Source of the DNA: Mesorhizobium sp. Root157
Lineage (GTDB): Bacteria > Pseudomonadota > Alphaproteobacteria > Rhizobiales > Rhizobiaceae
Length of the DNA stretch: 46,300 nucleotides
Assembly: GCF_001427385.1 (NCBI RefSeq)
Contig: NZ_LMGJ01000009.1
Span: forward strand, 1 to 46,300
Direction: 5' to 3'
Part shown: positions 23,914 through 32,451 of the stretch, piece by piece
Numbering within the stretch: the stretch's first letter is position 1
Layout of the letters: every line of letters starts with the position of its first letter
Notes under the pieces: generated by a model
Database searches by the model: none
Seen by the model: only the letters and a program-made list of their open reading frames with translations
Told to the model about the DNA's origin: nothing
Program-made: the position numbers and the translations under genes

Positions 23914-25353
23914 ATGTCGAGCGCCGACTTGAGCACCGCGGCTTTTCAGGAAGCGGCAGCGATCCGGGAATTTGAACGGTTGACCGGCGTCCCCGTCGCC
24001 GACGGCATCTCCTCGCCCGCTTCCCGAGCGGCGAACCCTGAAGATATTGGCTCGTTTCAGTACCTGCTCGCAGCTTTGCCCGCCGCACTCTACACGACGG
24101 ACGCGGCCGGCCACATCACCTTCTACAACGAGGCGGCCGCGCTGCTCTGGGGGCATCATCCGACACTCGGGACCGATGAATGGTGCGGTTCCTGGAAGCT
24201 TTATTGGCCCGACGGGACTTTCCTGCCGCATGGCGAATGTCCGATGGCTATGGCCTTGAAGGAAGGCCGGGCGATCCATGGCATGGAAGCCATCGCCGAG
24301 CGTCCCGACGGCACGCGGGTGCCGTTCCTTGCGTATCCGACGCCCTTTTTCGGCCCCTCGGGAGAGGTGATAGGCGCGATAAACATGCTCGTAGACATCA
24401 CTGGGCGCAAGGCGGCGGAGCTGGCCACGCAAAGGCTGGCCGCTATCGTCGATTCCTCGGACGATGCCATCGTTTCCAAAGACCTGAACGGCGTCATCAC
24501 CAGCTGGAATGCCGGCGCAGAACGTCTGTTTCTCTACTCCGGACAGGAGGTTATCGGAAAGTCAGTGACCATCCTGATGCCCCCGGACCGGCAGGACGAG
24601 GAATCGGGCATTTTGCAGCGCCTTAGACGCGGAGAGCGCATCGACCACTTCGAGACGGTGCGGCAGCGGAAGGACGGGAGCCTTGTCGATGTATCGCTCA
24701 GCATCTCTCCGATCGCCGATCAGAAAGGCCGCGTCATCGGGGCCTCCAAGATCGCGCGCGACATCAGCGAGCAAAAGGCGGCGGAGAAATATAAGGACGT
24801 CCTCCTCGCCGAGATGAAGCACCGCGTGAAGAACAGCCTCGCGCTGGCGGCTTCGATCAGCAGGCAGACTTTCGATTCCGTCACCGACGACGAGCAGCAC
24901 GTTTTCACCGCGCGTCTTCAGGCGCTGGGCAATGCGCACGACATACTGGCCAAGCAAAGCTGGGAACGCGCCAGCCTCACCGAAGTGGTGACCAGAACCA
25001 TGGAGCCGCACCGCACGGGAAAGGGACGGGTTCACCTTTCCGGGCCTGACATTGTCGTCGATTCGGAAAAAGCGATCGCCGTCGCGCTGGCTCTGCACGA
25101 GCTTGCCACCAACGCCACAAAATACGGTTCCCTGTCCGTGCCGGACGGCACGCTCGATATCGTCTGGGAACGGCTCGATGCCGAGCGTAACCGGCTGCGT
25201 TGGCAGGAAAGTGGCGGTCCGACGGTGGTGAAACCCGAACGCCGGGGATTTGGCACCCGTCTCATCGAGCGGGCACTAACCGCAGAACTGACCCAGGTCG
25301 TGCTGGACTTCAAGCCCGAAGGGGTTGTCTGTGAGATGGAATTCGACCGGTAG
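23914..25353 (+). CDS. PAS-domain HWE-family sensor histidine kinase
   Basis: This 479-residue cytoplasmic protein has no membrane segment. PAS domains lie at about residues 48-165 and 172-290 (DITGRKAAEL and DISEQKAAEKY are their linkers). The H-box is LLAEMKHRVKNSLALAASIS with His303 as the phosphorylated residue. The ATP-binding part carries the HWE marks His395 in ALHELATNATKYGSLS and Trp430-x-Glu432 in RLRWQESGG, then RRGFGTRLIERAL. The ligand is unknown. No response regulator adjoins it. HWE kinases often feed the PhyR general-stress pathway in alphaproteobacteria, which fits the stress-type promoters in this window. GAGGGTGA precedes the ATG. Confidence 0.92.
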   Translation: MSSADLSTAAFQEAAAIREFERLTGVPVADGISSPASRAANPEDIGSFQYLLAALPAALYTTDAAGHITFYNEAAALLWGHHPTLGTDEWCGSWKLYWPDGTFLPHGECPMAMALKEGRAIHGMEAIAERPDGTRVPFLAYPTPFFGPSGEVIGAINMLVDITGRKAAELATQRLAAIVDSSDDAIVSKDLNGVITSWNAGAERLFLYSGQEVIGKSVTILMPPDRQDEESGILQRLRRGERIDHFETVRQRKDGSLVDVSLSISPIADQKGRVIGASKIARDISEQKAAEKYKDVLLAEMKHRVKNSLALAASISRQTFDSVTDDEQHVFTARLQALGNAHDILAKQSWERASLTEVVTRTMEPHRTGKGRVHLSGPDIVVDSEKAIAVALALHELATNATKYGSLSVPDGTLDIVWERLDAERNRLRWQESGGPTVVKPERRGFGTRLIERALTAELTQVVLDFKPEGVVCEMEFDR

Positions 25354-25405
25354 AAGGGCCGGAAGCGAGAAAATCGCCGGCCCGGCAATCCCGTCCGGCG
25401 CAAGC

Positions 25406-25558
25406 CTACGCGGGCCCTGACCAGCATGCCTGTCCGGCATGCCACGCCCTCTCCTCTCGATGAGGTGATGCGGCCCCCTCCAGGTCGAACGGGTCGCCTT
25501 CAACGACCTCCCAGACCCTCAGCATCCCGAAACCACGCGACAGGCGCGTTTCGACCAT
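25406..25558 (-). CDS. 50-residue hypothetical protein behind a structured leader
   Basis: ATG 25558 opens 50 residues reading MVETRLSRGFGMLRVWEVVE, then GDPFDLEGAASPHREERAWH and AGQACWSGPA. GAGGGA stands about ten bases upstream. The upstream RNA on the same strand would fold into three hairpins (25584-25646). I recognise no family. A short gene directly after such a structured leader could be a regulated small protein or a leader peptide. It converges with the HWE kinase gene. Confidence 0.45.
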   Translation of the reverse strand: MVETRLSRGFGMLRVWEVVEGDPFDLEGAASPHREERAWHAGQACWSGPA

Positions 25559-25583
25559 ACGGTACGATCTTCCCTCGCGCAGG

Positions 25584-25646
25584 GCCGACTGAAGTCGGCA
25601 GCGGTGCCTTGCGGCTTTTCCCGTTTGTAGGGGCCTTGCATGCCCC
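25584..25646 (-). ncRNA. Candidate structured leader RNA with three hairpins
   Basis: Read 5'-3' on the minus strand, GGGGC/GCCCC arms (25646-25642 and 25634-25630) enclose a 7-base loop. Then GCC-GCAA-GGC (25615-25606) forms a stem with a GNRA tetraloop, and GCCGAC-TTCA-GTCGGC (25599-25584) forms a 6-bp stem. The 50-residue gene starts 25 bases further on. Such an array is more ordered than its surroundings. I cannot match it to a named riboswitch. Confidence 0.35.
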
Positions 25647-25650
25647 CCCA

Positions 25651-26299
25651 CCGTCGAGGGCTGGACGCAAGCGCGTCCCGCGGGTGTCCTGGCCTTCCGC
25701 GCTAGCGCTTGTGCAGGCCGGGTGATCCTCTCCGCGCCGGCCGACCCTCAATGGCTTTTCCCCGCTCATCGCCTCTTGGCTAGCGCCGTTTGCATGCGCG
25801 ACCAGAGCCTCTGGCGAATTCTGGGCGGTGTCAATCCGCACCACCCTGAGGCGAGCCCCAATGAGCGGCCTCGCGTATCTGGCGTTTTGCGGCGGGACAA
25901 GACGAAAATCCAAGCGCTACGAATTAGCCGTGCAGCTGTTGCAGTAGACACTCCCGCCTTACGGGCCAGTTCACCGGCGGTGTGAGCGATATCCATCTGG
26001 TGCTCCCAGCATGACGTCAGCCAGAGCTGCGCGCTGATGGGGACAGCGCCGCATATGCGGAACAGATCCGCGATTCAAGGGATTTTGCCGACGGTGCATC
26101 CGTGTTTAGCTTGGAAGACATGCTTCGTGCGGGGGGCCGCGATCTGAAGACGCGCGCAAGCGCAGCAAATCTGTAGTTGTCAGTCGCGTCATTGCTGCAA
26201 TCTGCTGTTGGGAAGGTTGGCGACCGCAGCGGTCATCCGGTTGCGGTTGGTGCGTCGTTTTAGGGCACGACGCGCCATGGCTGCGAGGCCTGTTTGGCT
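25651..26299. other. Stretch without a convincing gene
   Basis: Minus frame 25766-25996 starts MDIAHTAGELARKAGVSTAT and looks like the beginning of a helix-turn-helix protein, but the rest is not protein-like. A plus frame ending at 26176 reads YAEQIRDSRDFADGASVFSL, then EDMLRAGG, without a start codon. Both may be gene remnants. I see nothing else. Confidence 0.4.
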
Positions 26300-27520
26300 T
26301 TAGTGGGAATCGGCGTTGCCTTTAATTTTCTGCATTTGCGCAAGATCGACCAACCTTGACGTGAAAGCACGTTGCAGTTCGGTGGGGAGCCAATCGGAAC
26401 GCGTCGTATAGCCGATGACACGGTGAGCATTGGGGAGTTTGAGCGGCAAGCTCAAAAATAGGCCCAATTGTTCCTCGAACAGCACCTGGTCCTTCGACAG
26501 CAGGGTAATGCGGTCGCTGTTGATCAGCAGGTCACGCGTCGTCACCATTGAGCTGGTTTCGATGTTGGTCCGGTGTACCTTCACTTCCGCGAGCAGAGTA
26601 TCGAGCGCCTTGCGCCTTGGTGTGTCGGGGCGCGGCAATATCCACTCACAGCCTGCGAGATCCTTTAAAGTGATCGTCTGCTTTGCGCTCAAGGGGTGGT
26701 TTCGGCGTGCGACCAGGCAGTAGGGGTCGTTGAACAGCGGATATTCCATAATCTCTGGGCCCGGCGTTACGGGCCGGAGCGTCCCGATGATTATGTCGAT
26801 ATGCCCGGATGTCAGCCACGCATAGAGGGCTTCATAAGGGCTTTCGAGAATTGTCGCGCGCATGAGCGGGTAGTCTTCGGCCAGCCTGGACAACGCGCGG
26901 GACAGCAATTGCGAGGCACCGAGTGGAAGGATGCCTATTCGCACCGAGCCATGCATTTCGCCGCGGGCGGTCGCCAATTCATCCTCCCCATAGCGGATTT
27001 CCTGCCTGGCAAGACGAAGCTGGCGGGCCAGCCGCGCGCCCACCCGATTGCAGGTTTTGCCGCTCGCCGTGCGCACGAAGAGTGTCCGGCGCAGGTTCGT
27101 TTCGAGTTCGCGTACACTGCGATTGATAGCGCTCTGCGACGTTCCTAAGGCCTGGGCGGCGGCGGTGAATGAACCGTGCTCGTCCACTGCAAGCAGAGAC
27201 TGGATTTGCGTCCATGTCACATTGCGCACAGAGACCGGGCCCGGGGGCGCGCTGGAACGGCCGAATTCGGCGGCTTCCTGAACGGCTTCCTCGATCCGTC
27301 GAAGCGCCCGTTGCACACGCACCAGCAAAATTTTTCCCTCCGCCGTGAGGAAGCTGCCGGTCGGCGTGCGCTGCAGCAGGTCCGCCCCGAAAGCCGCTTC
27401 AAGCTTCGCCACCGCTTGGCTAAGTGCCGGTTGCGACAAGTGAATAACGTCTGCGGCGGCACTTATGCTGCCCAGAGATGCAATCGCTTCAAAAGCGCGG
27501 AGATGTCGGAGCCGGATCAT
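26300..27520 (-). CDS. LysR-type regulator with two tandem helix-turn-helix domains
   Basis: This 406-residue protein is about 100 residues longer than normal LysR regulators. A first HTH lies at residues 3-61 (MIRLRHLRAFEAIASLGSIS, then AAADVIHLSQPALSQAVAKL). A second lies at about 102-160 (SLLAVDEHGSFTAAAQALGT, then SQSAINRSVRELE). A substrate-binding domain follows from about 190 (GSVRIGILPLGASQLLSRAL). It is divergent from the ABC/catabolic operon with 264 bases between, the classic LysR arrangement, so it should control that operon with a pathway intermediate as effector. The effector is unknown. The ATG at 27520 starts directly at the first HTH. Confidence 0.9.
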   Translation of the reverse strand: MIRLRHLRAFEAIASLGSISAAADVIHLSQPALSQAVAKLEAAFGADLLQRTPTGSFLTAEGKILLVRVQRALRRIEEAVQEAAEFGRSSAPPGPVSVRNVTWTQIQSLLAVDEHGSFTAAAQALGTSQSAINRSVRELETNLRRTLFVRTASGKTCNRVGARLARQLRLARQEIRYGEDELATARGEMHGSVRIGILPLGASQLLSRALSRLAEDYPLMRATILESPYEALYAWLTSGHIDIIIGTLRPVTPGPEIMEYPLFNDPYCLVARRNHPLSAKQTITLKDLAGCEWILPRPDTPRRKALDTLLAEVKVHRTNIETSSMVTTRDLLINSDRITLLSKDQVLFEEQLGLFLSLPLKLPNAHRVIGYTTRSDWLPTELQRAFTSRLVDLAQMQKIKGNADSH

Positions 27521-27784
27521 CGAACAGCCTTATCCATTTTGACCGCAATGTAACATAAACCAATAGCATGGGCCTCAGTATCAATTTGCTCTGGGGTCGC
27601 TGCATACAGCAATATCCGTCTCGGAGGAGCCGACAGCCCATCGCGAATGCAATGTGGTGTGTCCAGTAAAGTTATTAGCTTGGCAGGTGAGTTCGACCTC
27701 GGCTCGGATCATCTGAGATCGCTGCCGATGGCGCGCGTCGAGCGCGGTCATCGACCGATAGCTAACCTAAAAAGGGAGAGTACT
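27521..27784. promoter_or_regulatory. Divergent regulatory region of the catabolic operon
   Basis: This 264-base gap between the divergent LysR gene and the importer operon must hold both promoters and the LysR operator. A partly symmetric element, ATAGCATGGGCCTCAGTAT at 27563-27581, has the outer ATA/TAT and T-N11-A-like layout of LysR sites, but the fit is imperfect. AGGGAG before ATG 27785 is the ribosome site of the first operon gene. No clear sigma-70 boxes stand out. Confidence 0.4.
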
Positions 27785-28828
27785 ATGAACGTGTTTACAA
27801 GAAAAGTAACCCGCAGGTCGGTTTTTGCGGGCGGTGCCGCATTGGCCGTGGGCGCTGCTGCGCCTCGGTTGGTCATGGCTGCGGGGAGCGCTTCGCTGGC
27901 CGACCTTCCGTACGAGGTCAATATCGTCAACACGGGCTCCAACGCCACGCTGGTCTTGCAGGCGCTGCTGGATCAACTCGGTTACCTCAAGGAATTCAAC
28001 GTTAATGCGAACACCGTAAATGTCGGTGATGGCACAAAACTTATGGGCAGCCTGATCAGCAGTCAGGCCGATATCTGCCTGCTGTCCGGTTTCTCTCAGG
28101 TCCTTCCCGCCATCGAACGGGGAGCCAAGCTCAAGCTCGTCGCTGGAGCCAACCGCTTGATCGCGCAGGCGCTTTACACTTCCAACCCCGACATCAAGAC
28201 CGTTGAAGATTTGCGCGGAAAGACCGTCGGCACCGGCGCTATCGGGGCACTCCTACACCAGATGATGATCGCGCTGCTTCGCAAGCATGGTATCGATCCG
28301 TCCGAGGTGCAATTCGTCAATATCGGCAGTAGCGGCGCGGTGTTCAAAGCGGTGGTCGCCGGCAAGGTGGATGCCGGTCCGGCCATGGTCGATGTCTATG
28401 ACCAGCAGGCCGATTACGGCGTGCATGCGATCGCAGATTTCTGGAGCGAGCTGTCTGAATATCCGTACCAGGGTTCGTATGCCGGACAGAAGGCGATTGA
28501 CGAGAAGGGGGACGGCCTTGCTCGTGTGCTTGCGGCATACGGCAAGATGTACCGCTTCATGATGGAGGACCCTTCCGCTGAAGACGCGTTCATGACTGCC
28601 TACAAGACCGCGATCGGCGCCGCCGACGAATCCCAGGGGCGGATGATGATCAAGTTTACGCGCGATACCCAAAGCTATGCCGCCGATCTTATGATCACGA
28701 AGGAGCAGATCGACTACATGCAGGATCTCAACCTCGAACTGGAAGTCCAGAAGCAACGCCTGTCGTTCGACCAGATCGTCGATCTGTCATTGGCCAAGAA
28801 GGCCGTAGCCCTGATCGAGGCCGCCTGA
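27785..28828 (+). CDS. ABC importer substrate-binding protein (NitT/TauT type), Tat-exported
   Basis: This 347-residue periplasmic protein should bring the solute to the permease encoded at 32448. The start is ATG 27785 behind AGGGAG. The N-terminus has a twin-arginine signal (TRRSVFAGGAALAVGAAA, Arg10-Arg11) with cleavage near MAAG, so it is probably folded before export. The body fits the SsuA/THI5-like fold: YEVNIVNTGSNATLVLQALL, then DICLLSGFSQVLPAIERGAK, DLRGKTVGTGAIGALLHQMM and VNIGSSGAVFKAVVAGKVDA. It is the first gene of the operon and its TGA shares one base with the next ATG. The ligand is unknown; the neighbours suggest an aromatic or pyrone acid. Confidence 0.9.
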   Translation: MNVFTRKVTRRSVFAGGAALAVGAAAPRLVMAAGSASLADLPYEVNIVNTGSNATLVLQALLDQLGYLKEFNVNANTVNVGDGTKLMGSLISSQADICLLSGFSQVLPAIERGAKLKLVAGANRLIAQALYTSNPDIKTVEDLRGKTVGTGAIGALLHQMMIALLRKHGIDPSEVQFVNIGSSGAVFKAVVAGKVDAGPAMVDVYDQQADYGVHAIADFWSELSEYPYQGSYAGQKAIDEKGDGLARVLAAYGKMYRFMMEDPSAEDAFMTAYKTAIGAADESQGRMMIKFTRDTQSYAADLMITKEQIDYMQDLNLELEVQKQRLSFDQIVDLSLAKKAVALIEAA

Positions 28829-29814
28829 TGGGCACGCGGAACGCCAGGCCACTGCAAATCGCGGTGGCCACCTACGGATGCACGGCAGCGCTCAAGAGTG
28901 GCGAAATCGCCATTGCCGGCGTGCAGCCGGAATTCGTCGAGGTTTCCCCCATCATTGCCGCGTTCCGCCGAATGGTCCGTGGGCTGGAGTTCGACATCTG
29001 CGAACTCGCTCCCACGACCTATCTCATTGCCCGGGAACACGGCGTTCCGATTACGGCGCTACCGATCTTCATGAGCCGGCGGTTCCATCACTCGGGCCTG
29101 CAGGTTCGAAATGACGCCGGCATCGAGGGCCCCAAGGACCTCGAAGGCAAGAAGGTCGGCGTCCGCGCCTATTCCGTGACCACCGGCGTTTGGACACGTG
29201 GCATTCTGGCCAACGAATTCGGCGTCGACAACAGTCGCATCGAATGGGTGGTGGACGACGAAGAGCACGTCCAGTCGCTGCAACTTCCACCCACTGTCAC
29301 TCATGCGCCGCAAGGGCGCTCGATCAGTGAGCTCATGGCCGAAGGCGAAATTCAGGCGGGCTTTGCCAGCCGTGCCGGGATTGGCCGCAAGGGCGCGCCC
29401 GGGGTCGGCTGGGAGGCGCCTGAAACCGAAGCGCAGCCCTACCGCGAATTGTTCGCTGATGCACCCCGCTTAGAAGCCGAATGGTACAGACGCACCGGCA
29501 TCTACCCTGTCCATGGATGCCTGGTTGTGCGCGACGACGTTCTCGCGGCAGATCCGAGTCTGGCCAGGCGTCTCTATGAGGCGTTCGAGGCCGCAAAACA
29601 GGCATGGCTTCCCGCCTTCTGGGATGGCGGGGACGATGTGCTGGATAAAAAGAAATACGCAAAGATCGCTACCTTTGTCGGGGCCGACCCGCTGCCGAAC
29701 GGCATAGAAAAGAACCGGGCGACGATCAATACACTGGTCGGATACGCCCACCAGCAGGGCCTGATTTCCAGGCGCCCCGCCCCGGAAGAGATTTTTCTGG
29801 ACCCAACGGCCTAG
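28828..29814 (+). CDS. 4,5-dihydroxyphthalate decarboxylase-like protein (first copy)
   Basis: This 328-residue protein has no signal peptide and so is probably cytoplasmic. It follows the Pht5 pattern closely: FRRMVRGLEFDICELAPTTY, then PIFMSRRFHHSGLQVRNDAG, DLEGKKVGVRAYSVTTGVWT with RGILANEFGVD, and LMAEGEIQAGFASRAG. It ends YPVHGCLVVRDDVLAADPSL. Pht5 has a periplasmic-binding-protein fold but decarboxylates 4,5-dihydroxyphthalate to protocatechuate. It overlaps the gene before it by one base. Either it is an enzyme acting on a related di- or tricarboxylate, or a cytoplasmic binding protein for the imported acid. Enzyme is the more likely. Confidence 0.82.
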   Translation: MGTRNARPLQIAVATYGCTAALKSGEIAIAGVQPEFVEVSPIIAAFRRMVRGLEFDICELAPTTYLIAREHGVPITALPIFMSRRFHHSGLQVRNDAGIEGPKDLEGKKVGVRAYSVTTGVWTRGILANEFGVDNSRIEWVVDDEEHVQSLQLPPTVTHAPQGRSISELMAEGEIQAGFASRAGIGRKGAPGVGWEAPETEAQPYRELFADAPRLEAEWYRRTGIYPVHGCLVVRDDVLAADPSLARRLYEAFEAAKQAWLPAFWDGGDDVLDKKKYAKIATFVGADPLPNGIEKNRATINTLVGYAHQQGLISRRPAPEEIFLDPTA

Positions 29815-29841
29815 CCGCAAGCTCCCACTCACGAGTTTTCA

Positions 29842-30726
29842 ATGACGTATGATACTATCGACATCCACCCGCATGTCATTTCCACAGATACCGAGCGCTA
29901 TCCCCGGGCGCCGTTGGGTGGTCACCAATCGACATGGTCGGAAGAACGCCCGGTGTCTTTCGAGCAGCTTCTCAAGGACATGGACGAGGCGGGCGTGAGC
30001 AAGGCTGCGATCGTACAGGCCTCGACCTGCTACGGGCACGACAACAGCTACGTGATCGACGCGGCTGCGGCACATCCCGACCGCTTTACGGCCGTCTGTT
30101 CTGTGGACGTGTTGGCTCCCGACGCCAATGAGCGGATCGAGAGCTGGATGCGCCGTGGCATGAGCGGACTGCGCTTGTTCACAACCGGCAGCACCCTGCC
30201 CGGCCAGGCGACCTGGTTTCGTGACGAACGCACCTATCCTACCTGGAAGTTCGCCGAGGAGATCGGCCTGCCGGTATGCATGCAGATGACCCAGGATGGC
30301 ATCACCGACCTCAGGCGCGTCATCGAGCATTTCCCCAACATCCGCATCGTGCTCGACCATCTGGCCCGTCCGGTGCTGGACAACGGCGCCCCGATGCTCG
30401 GCGCATCCGCATTGTTCAGTCTGGCGGAGTTTTCCGGCGTCTACTTGAAATTGACAGTACGCGCCTTCGAGGCCCTCGCGAAGGCCGGCATCCCCGGCAC
30501 GGACTTTTTCCCGTTGCTGCTCGAAAAATTCGGCGCCGGCCGCATCGCCTGGGGCTCGAACCATCCAGCTTCCGCAGGCGGCCTCAAGGCACTCAAGGCT
30601 AAGGCAGAAATAGGATTGTCCATGCTGTCAGACCATGATCGCGCCAGCATTTTCCGCAGGACCGCCCAGACCATTTACCCGGTGCTGGCCGATGCATCTG
30701 CGACAAGGAGCGTGGAAAATGCCTAA
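29842..30726 (+). CDS. LigI-like amidohydrolase (COG3618, TIM-barrel lactonase)
   Basis: This 294-residue protein resembles 2-pyrone-4,6-dicarboxylate lactonase (LigI). The metal site starts TYDTIDIHPHVIS (His-Pro-His in place of the usual His-x-His). KAAIVQASTCYGHDNSYVID matches the substrate-pocket strand, VLDHLARPVLDNG the second His, and RIAWGSNHPASAGG the last strand. In that last block LigI has Asp after GT (WGTDWPH), but here it is Asn, so the general base may differ. In the operon it would open a lactone before the LigJ step. Its last eight bases overlap the next gene. The start ATG 29842 has a weak ribosome site. Confidence 0.82.
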   Translation: MTYDTIDIHPHVISTDTERYPRAPLGGHQSTWSEERPVSFEQLLKDMDEAGVSKAAIVQASTCYGHDNSYVIDAAAAHPDRFTAVCSVDVLAPDANERIESWMRRGMSGLRLFTTGSTLPGQATWFRDERTYPTWKFAEEIGLPVCMQMTQDGITDLRRVIEHFPNIRIVLDHLARPVLDNGAPMLGASALFSLAEFSGVYLKLTVRAFEALAKAGIPGTDFFPLLLEKFGAGRIAWGSNHPASAGGLKALKAKAEIGLSMLSDHDRASIFRRTAQTIYPVLADASATRSVENA

Positions 30727-31603
30727 GCCCATTCGTGCGGTTCTTTCTGACTACCCGCTGACCGCGCCGATAAAGCAGTTATCCGCTTTGGGCGACACGC
30801 CCCTAGCGTTCGAAAGCGTAAAGCCGGTCAGCAAGGCCTTTCGCCCCATGGTCCGCGAAAGCGCCTTCGATCTCTCGGAAATGGCGATAGTCACCTATCT
30901 GCAGGCCCGCGCCTACAACAAGCCGATCTGGCTGCTGCCCATCGTGCTGCTGGCGCGTTTCCAGCATCGCTGCATCGTCTGCAATAGCGAGCATGGCATC
31001 CTGAGACCGCAGGACCTGAAAGGCCGCACCGTCGGGGTCAGGGCCTTTTCGCAGACGACGGGGGCCTGGGTGCGCGGCATCCTGGCCAGCGAATATGGGG
31101 TCGACCTAGATGCTATCAAATGGATCACCTACGAAGACGCCCATGTGAGCGAATACGCCGACCCTGCATCCGCCATACGCGCCCGCAAGGGTACCAAGCC
31201 TGGCGACATGCTGCAGAGCGGCGAGATCGACGCGGCGATCCTCGGTAACGATCTGCCGGATGATCCGCGACTCGTTCCGGTGATTGCCGACCCGGCAGCG
31301 GATGCCAAGGCATGGTATGCGAACCGCAAGGTCACGCCCATCAATCACATGGTGGTGGTGACCGAAGAGTTGCTTGAGAACGACCTCGGCGCAGTCCAAG
31401 CGTTCGCCGAACTCATTCGACAAAGCAAGCAGCAGGGCAAAGGCGTGTCCGAGGCCGGGATCGACATGAACCCGCTCGGTGTTAGGACCATGAGCCAGTC
31501 GCTCGAACAGATCATCAGCTATAGTCTGCAACAGGGCCTCATCCCCCGTTGCCTTGAGGTTGAGGAACTCTTCCACGACAAGACCCGGGACCTGTTAACA
31601 TGA
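30719..31603 (+). CDS. 4,5-dihydroxyphthalate decarboxylase-like protein (second, diverged copy)
   Basis: The start is ATG 30719, overlapping the previous gene by eight bases, behind ACAAGGAG. The 294-residue product is related to the gene at 28828 but shorter. It has FRPMVRESAFDLSEMAIVTY, then PIVLLARFQHRCIVCNSEHG, DLKGRTVGVRAFSQTTGAWV with RGILASEYGVD, and MLQSGEIDAAILG. No signal peptide is present. Its binding-loop residues differ from the first copy (for example RRFHHSG there and ARFQHRC here), which suggests another ligand or a two-subunit enzyme. It overlaps the ABC ATPase gene by four bases. Confidence 0.8.
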   Translation: MPKPIRAVLSDYPLTAPIKQLSALGDTPLAFESVKPVSKAFRPMVRESAFDLSEMAIVTYLQARAYNKPIWLLPIVLLARFQHRCIVCNSEHGILRPQDLKGRTVGVRAFSQTTGAWVRGILASEYGVDLDAIKWITYEDAHVSEYADPASAIRARKGTKPGDMLQSGEIDAAILGNDLPDDPRLVPVIADPAADAKAWYANRKVTPINHMVVVTEELLENDLGAVQAFAELIRQSKQQGKGVSEAGIDMNPLGVRTMSQSLEQIISYSLQQGLIPRCLEVEELFHDKTRDLLT

Positions 31604-32451
31604 CCATCATGACAAACGACGAAGAAATCGTCGGTACCCGCCCCGCCCATCGTCGCGTCAAGCTTGGCGTGCGCAAGGTCAGCAAGACCTTCCGCATCCG
31701 TTCAGAGGACGGCAAGACCCAGACGCATCTCAATGTGCTTCGTGACATCAGTTTCGATGTCGAGGAGAATGAGATTGTCTCGCTGATCGGCGAAAGCGGC
31801 TGCGGCAAAACCACTTTGTTGCGCATCGTCCAGGGGTTGATGCGGCATGACGCCGGCGCCATCGAAGTTGACGGACACGCCGTATCCGGCCCAGGCCGAG
31901 ACCGTGGCTTCGTCTTCCAGCAAGCCAGCTTGTTGCCTTGGCGAACCGCGCAAAGCAATGTCGAATTCGGCCTCGAAATCCAGGGTGTCGACCCCAAAAT
32001 TCGGGCCGAGCGCGCCAAGCAGTTGTTGCGGCTGGTTGGTCTCGATCAGGCGGCCACTCGCTATCCGCATGAACTTTCGGGGGGAATGCAACAGCGCATC
32101 GGCCTGGCCCGCGCAATGGCAATCGATCCATCGATCCTGTTGATGGATGAACCATTCAGCGCCCTTGATGCGCAGACCCGAGAAGTGCTCCAGCGCGAGC
32201 TGCTGCGCATCCAGGCAGACGCAAAAACCACCATCCTGTTCGTGACGCACGATCTCGACGAGGCGATCTATCTGTCCAACCGCATCGTGGTCCTCGGCGC
32301 CCGACCCGGCCGGGTCAAGGAAATCATCGACGTACCGTTTGCCGGCGAACGTCCCGATCTCCCCGTCCTGCGCGGTTCGCCTGAATTCCAGGAGATTCGC
32401 CAGCATATTTGGCAGCTTATCGGCAATCAGTCGATGCCGGCTCATACATGA
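31600..32451 (+). CDS. ABC importer ATPase (SsuB/TauB type)
   Basis: This 283-residue cytoplasmic ATPase energises the importer. Walker A is GESGCGKTT (residues 64-72), the signature is LSGGMQQR (159-166), Walker B is ILLMDEP (179-185), and the switch His is in FVTHDLDEAIYLSNR. The length and motifs fit the NitT/TauT/SsuB branch. The first 25 residues are a short extension. Its ATG overlaps the previous TGA (ATGA) and its own stop overlaps the permease start in the same way. Confidence 0.95.
   Translation: MTIMTNDEEIVGTRPAHRRVKLGVRKVSKTFRIRSEDGKTQTHLNVLRDISFDVEENEIVSLIGESGCGKTTLLRIVQGLMRHDAGAIEVDGHAVSGPGRDRGFVFQQASLLPWRTAQSNVEFGLEIQGVDPKIRAERAKQLLRLVGLDQAATRYPHELSGGMQQRIGLARAMAIDPSILLMDEPFSALDAQTREVLQRELLRIQADAKTTILFVTHDLDEAIYLSNRIVVLGARPGRVKEIIDVPFAGERPDLPVLRGSPEFQEIRQHIWQLIGNQSMPAHT

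Noticed and set aside
25766..25996. Minus-strand frame beginning with an HTH-like segment
   Set aside because: Only the first 26 residues look like protein; the rest is random, so at most a remnant.
26040..26176. Plus-strand fragment reading YAEQIRDSRDFADGASVFSL
   Set aside because: No start codon and no known family; may be the tail of a lost gene but cannot be supported.
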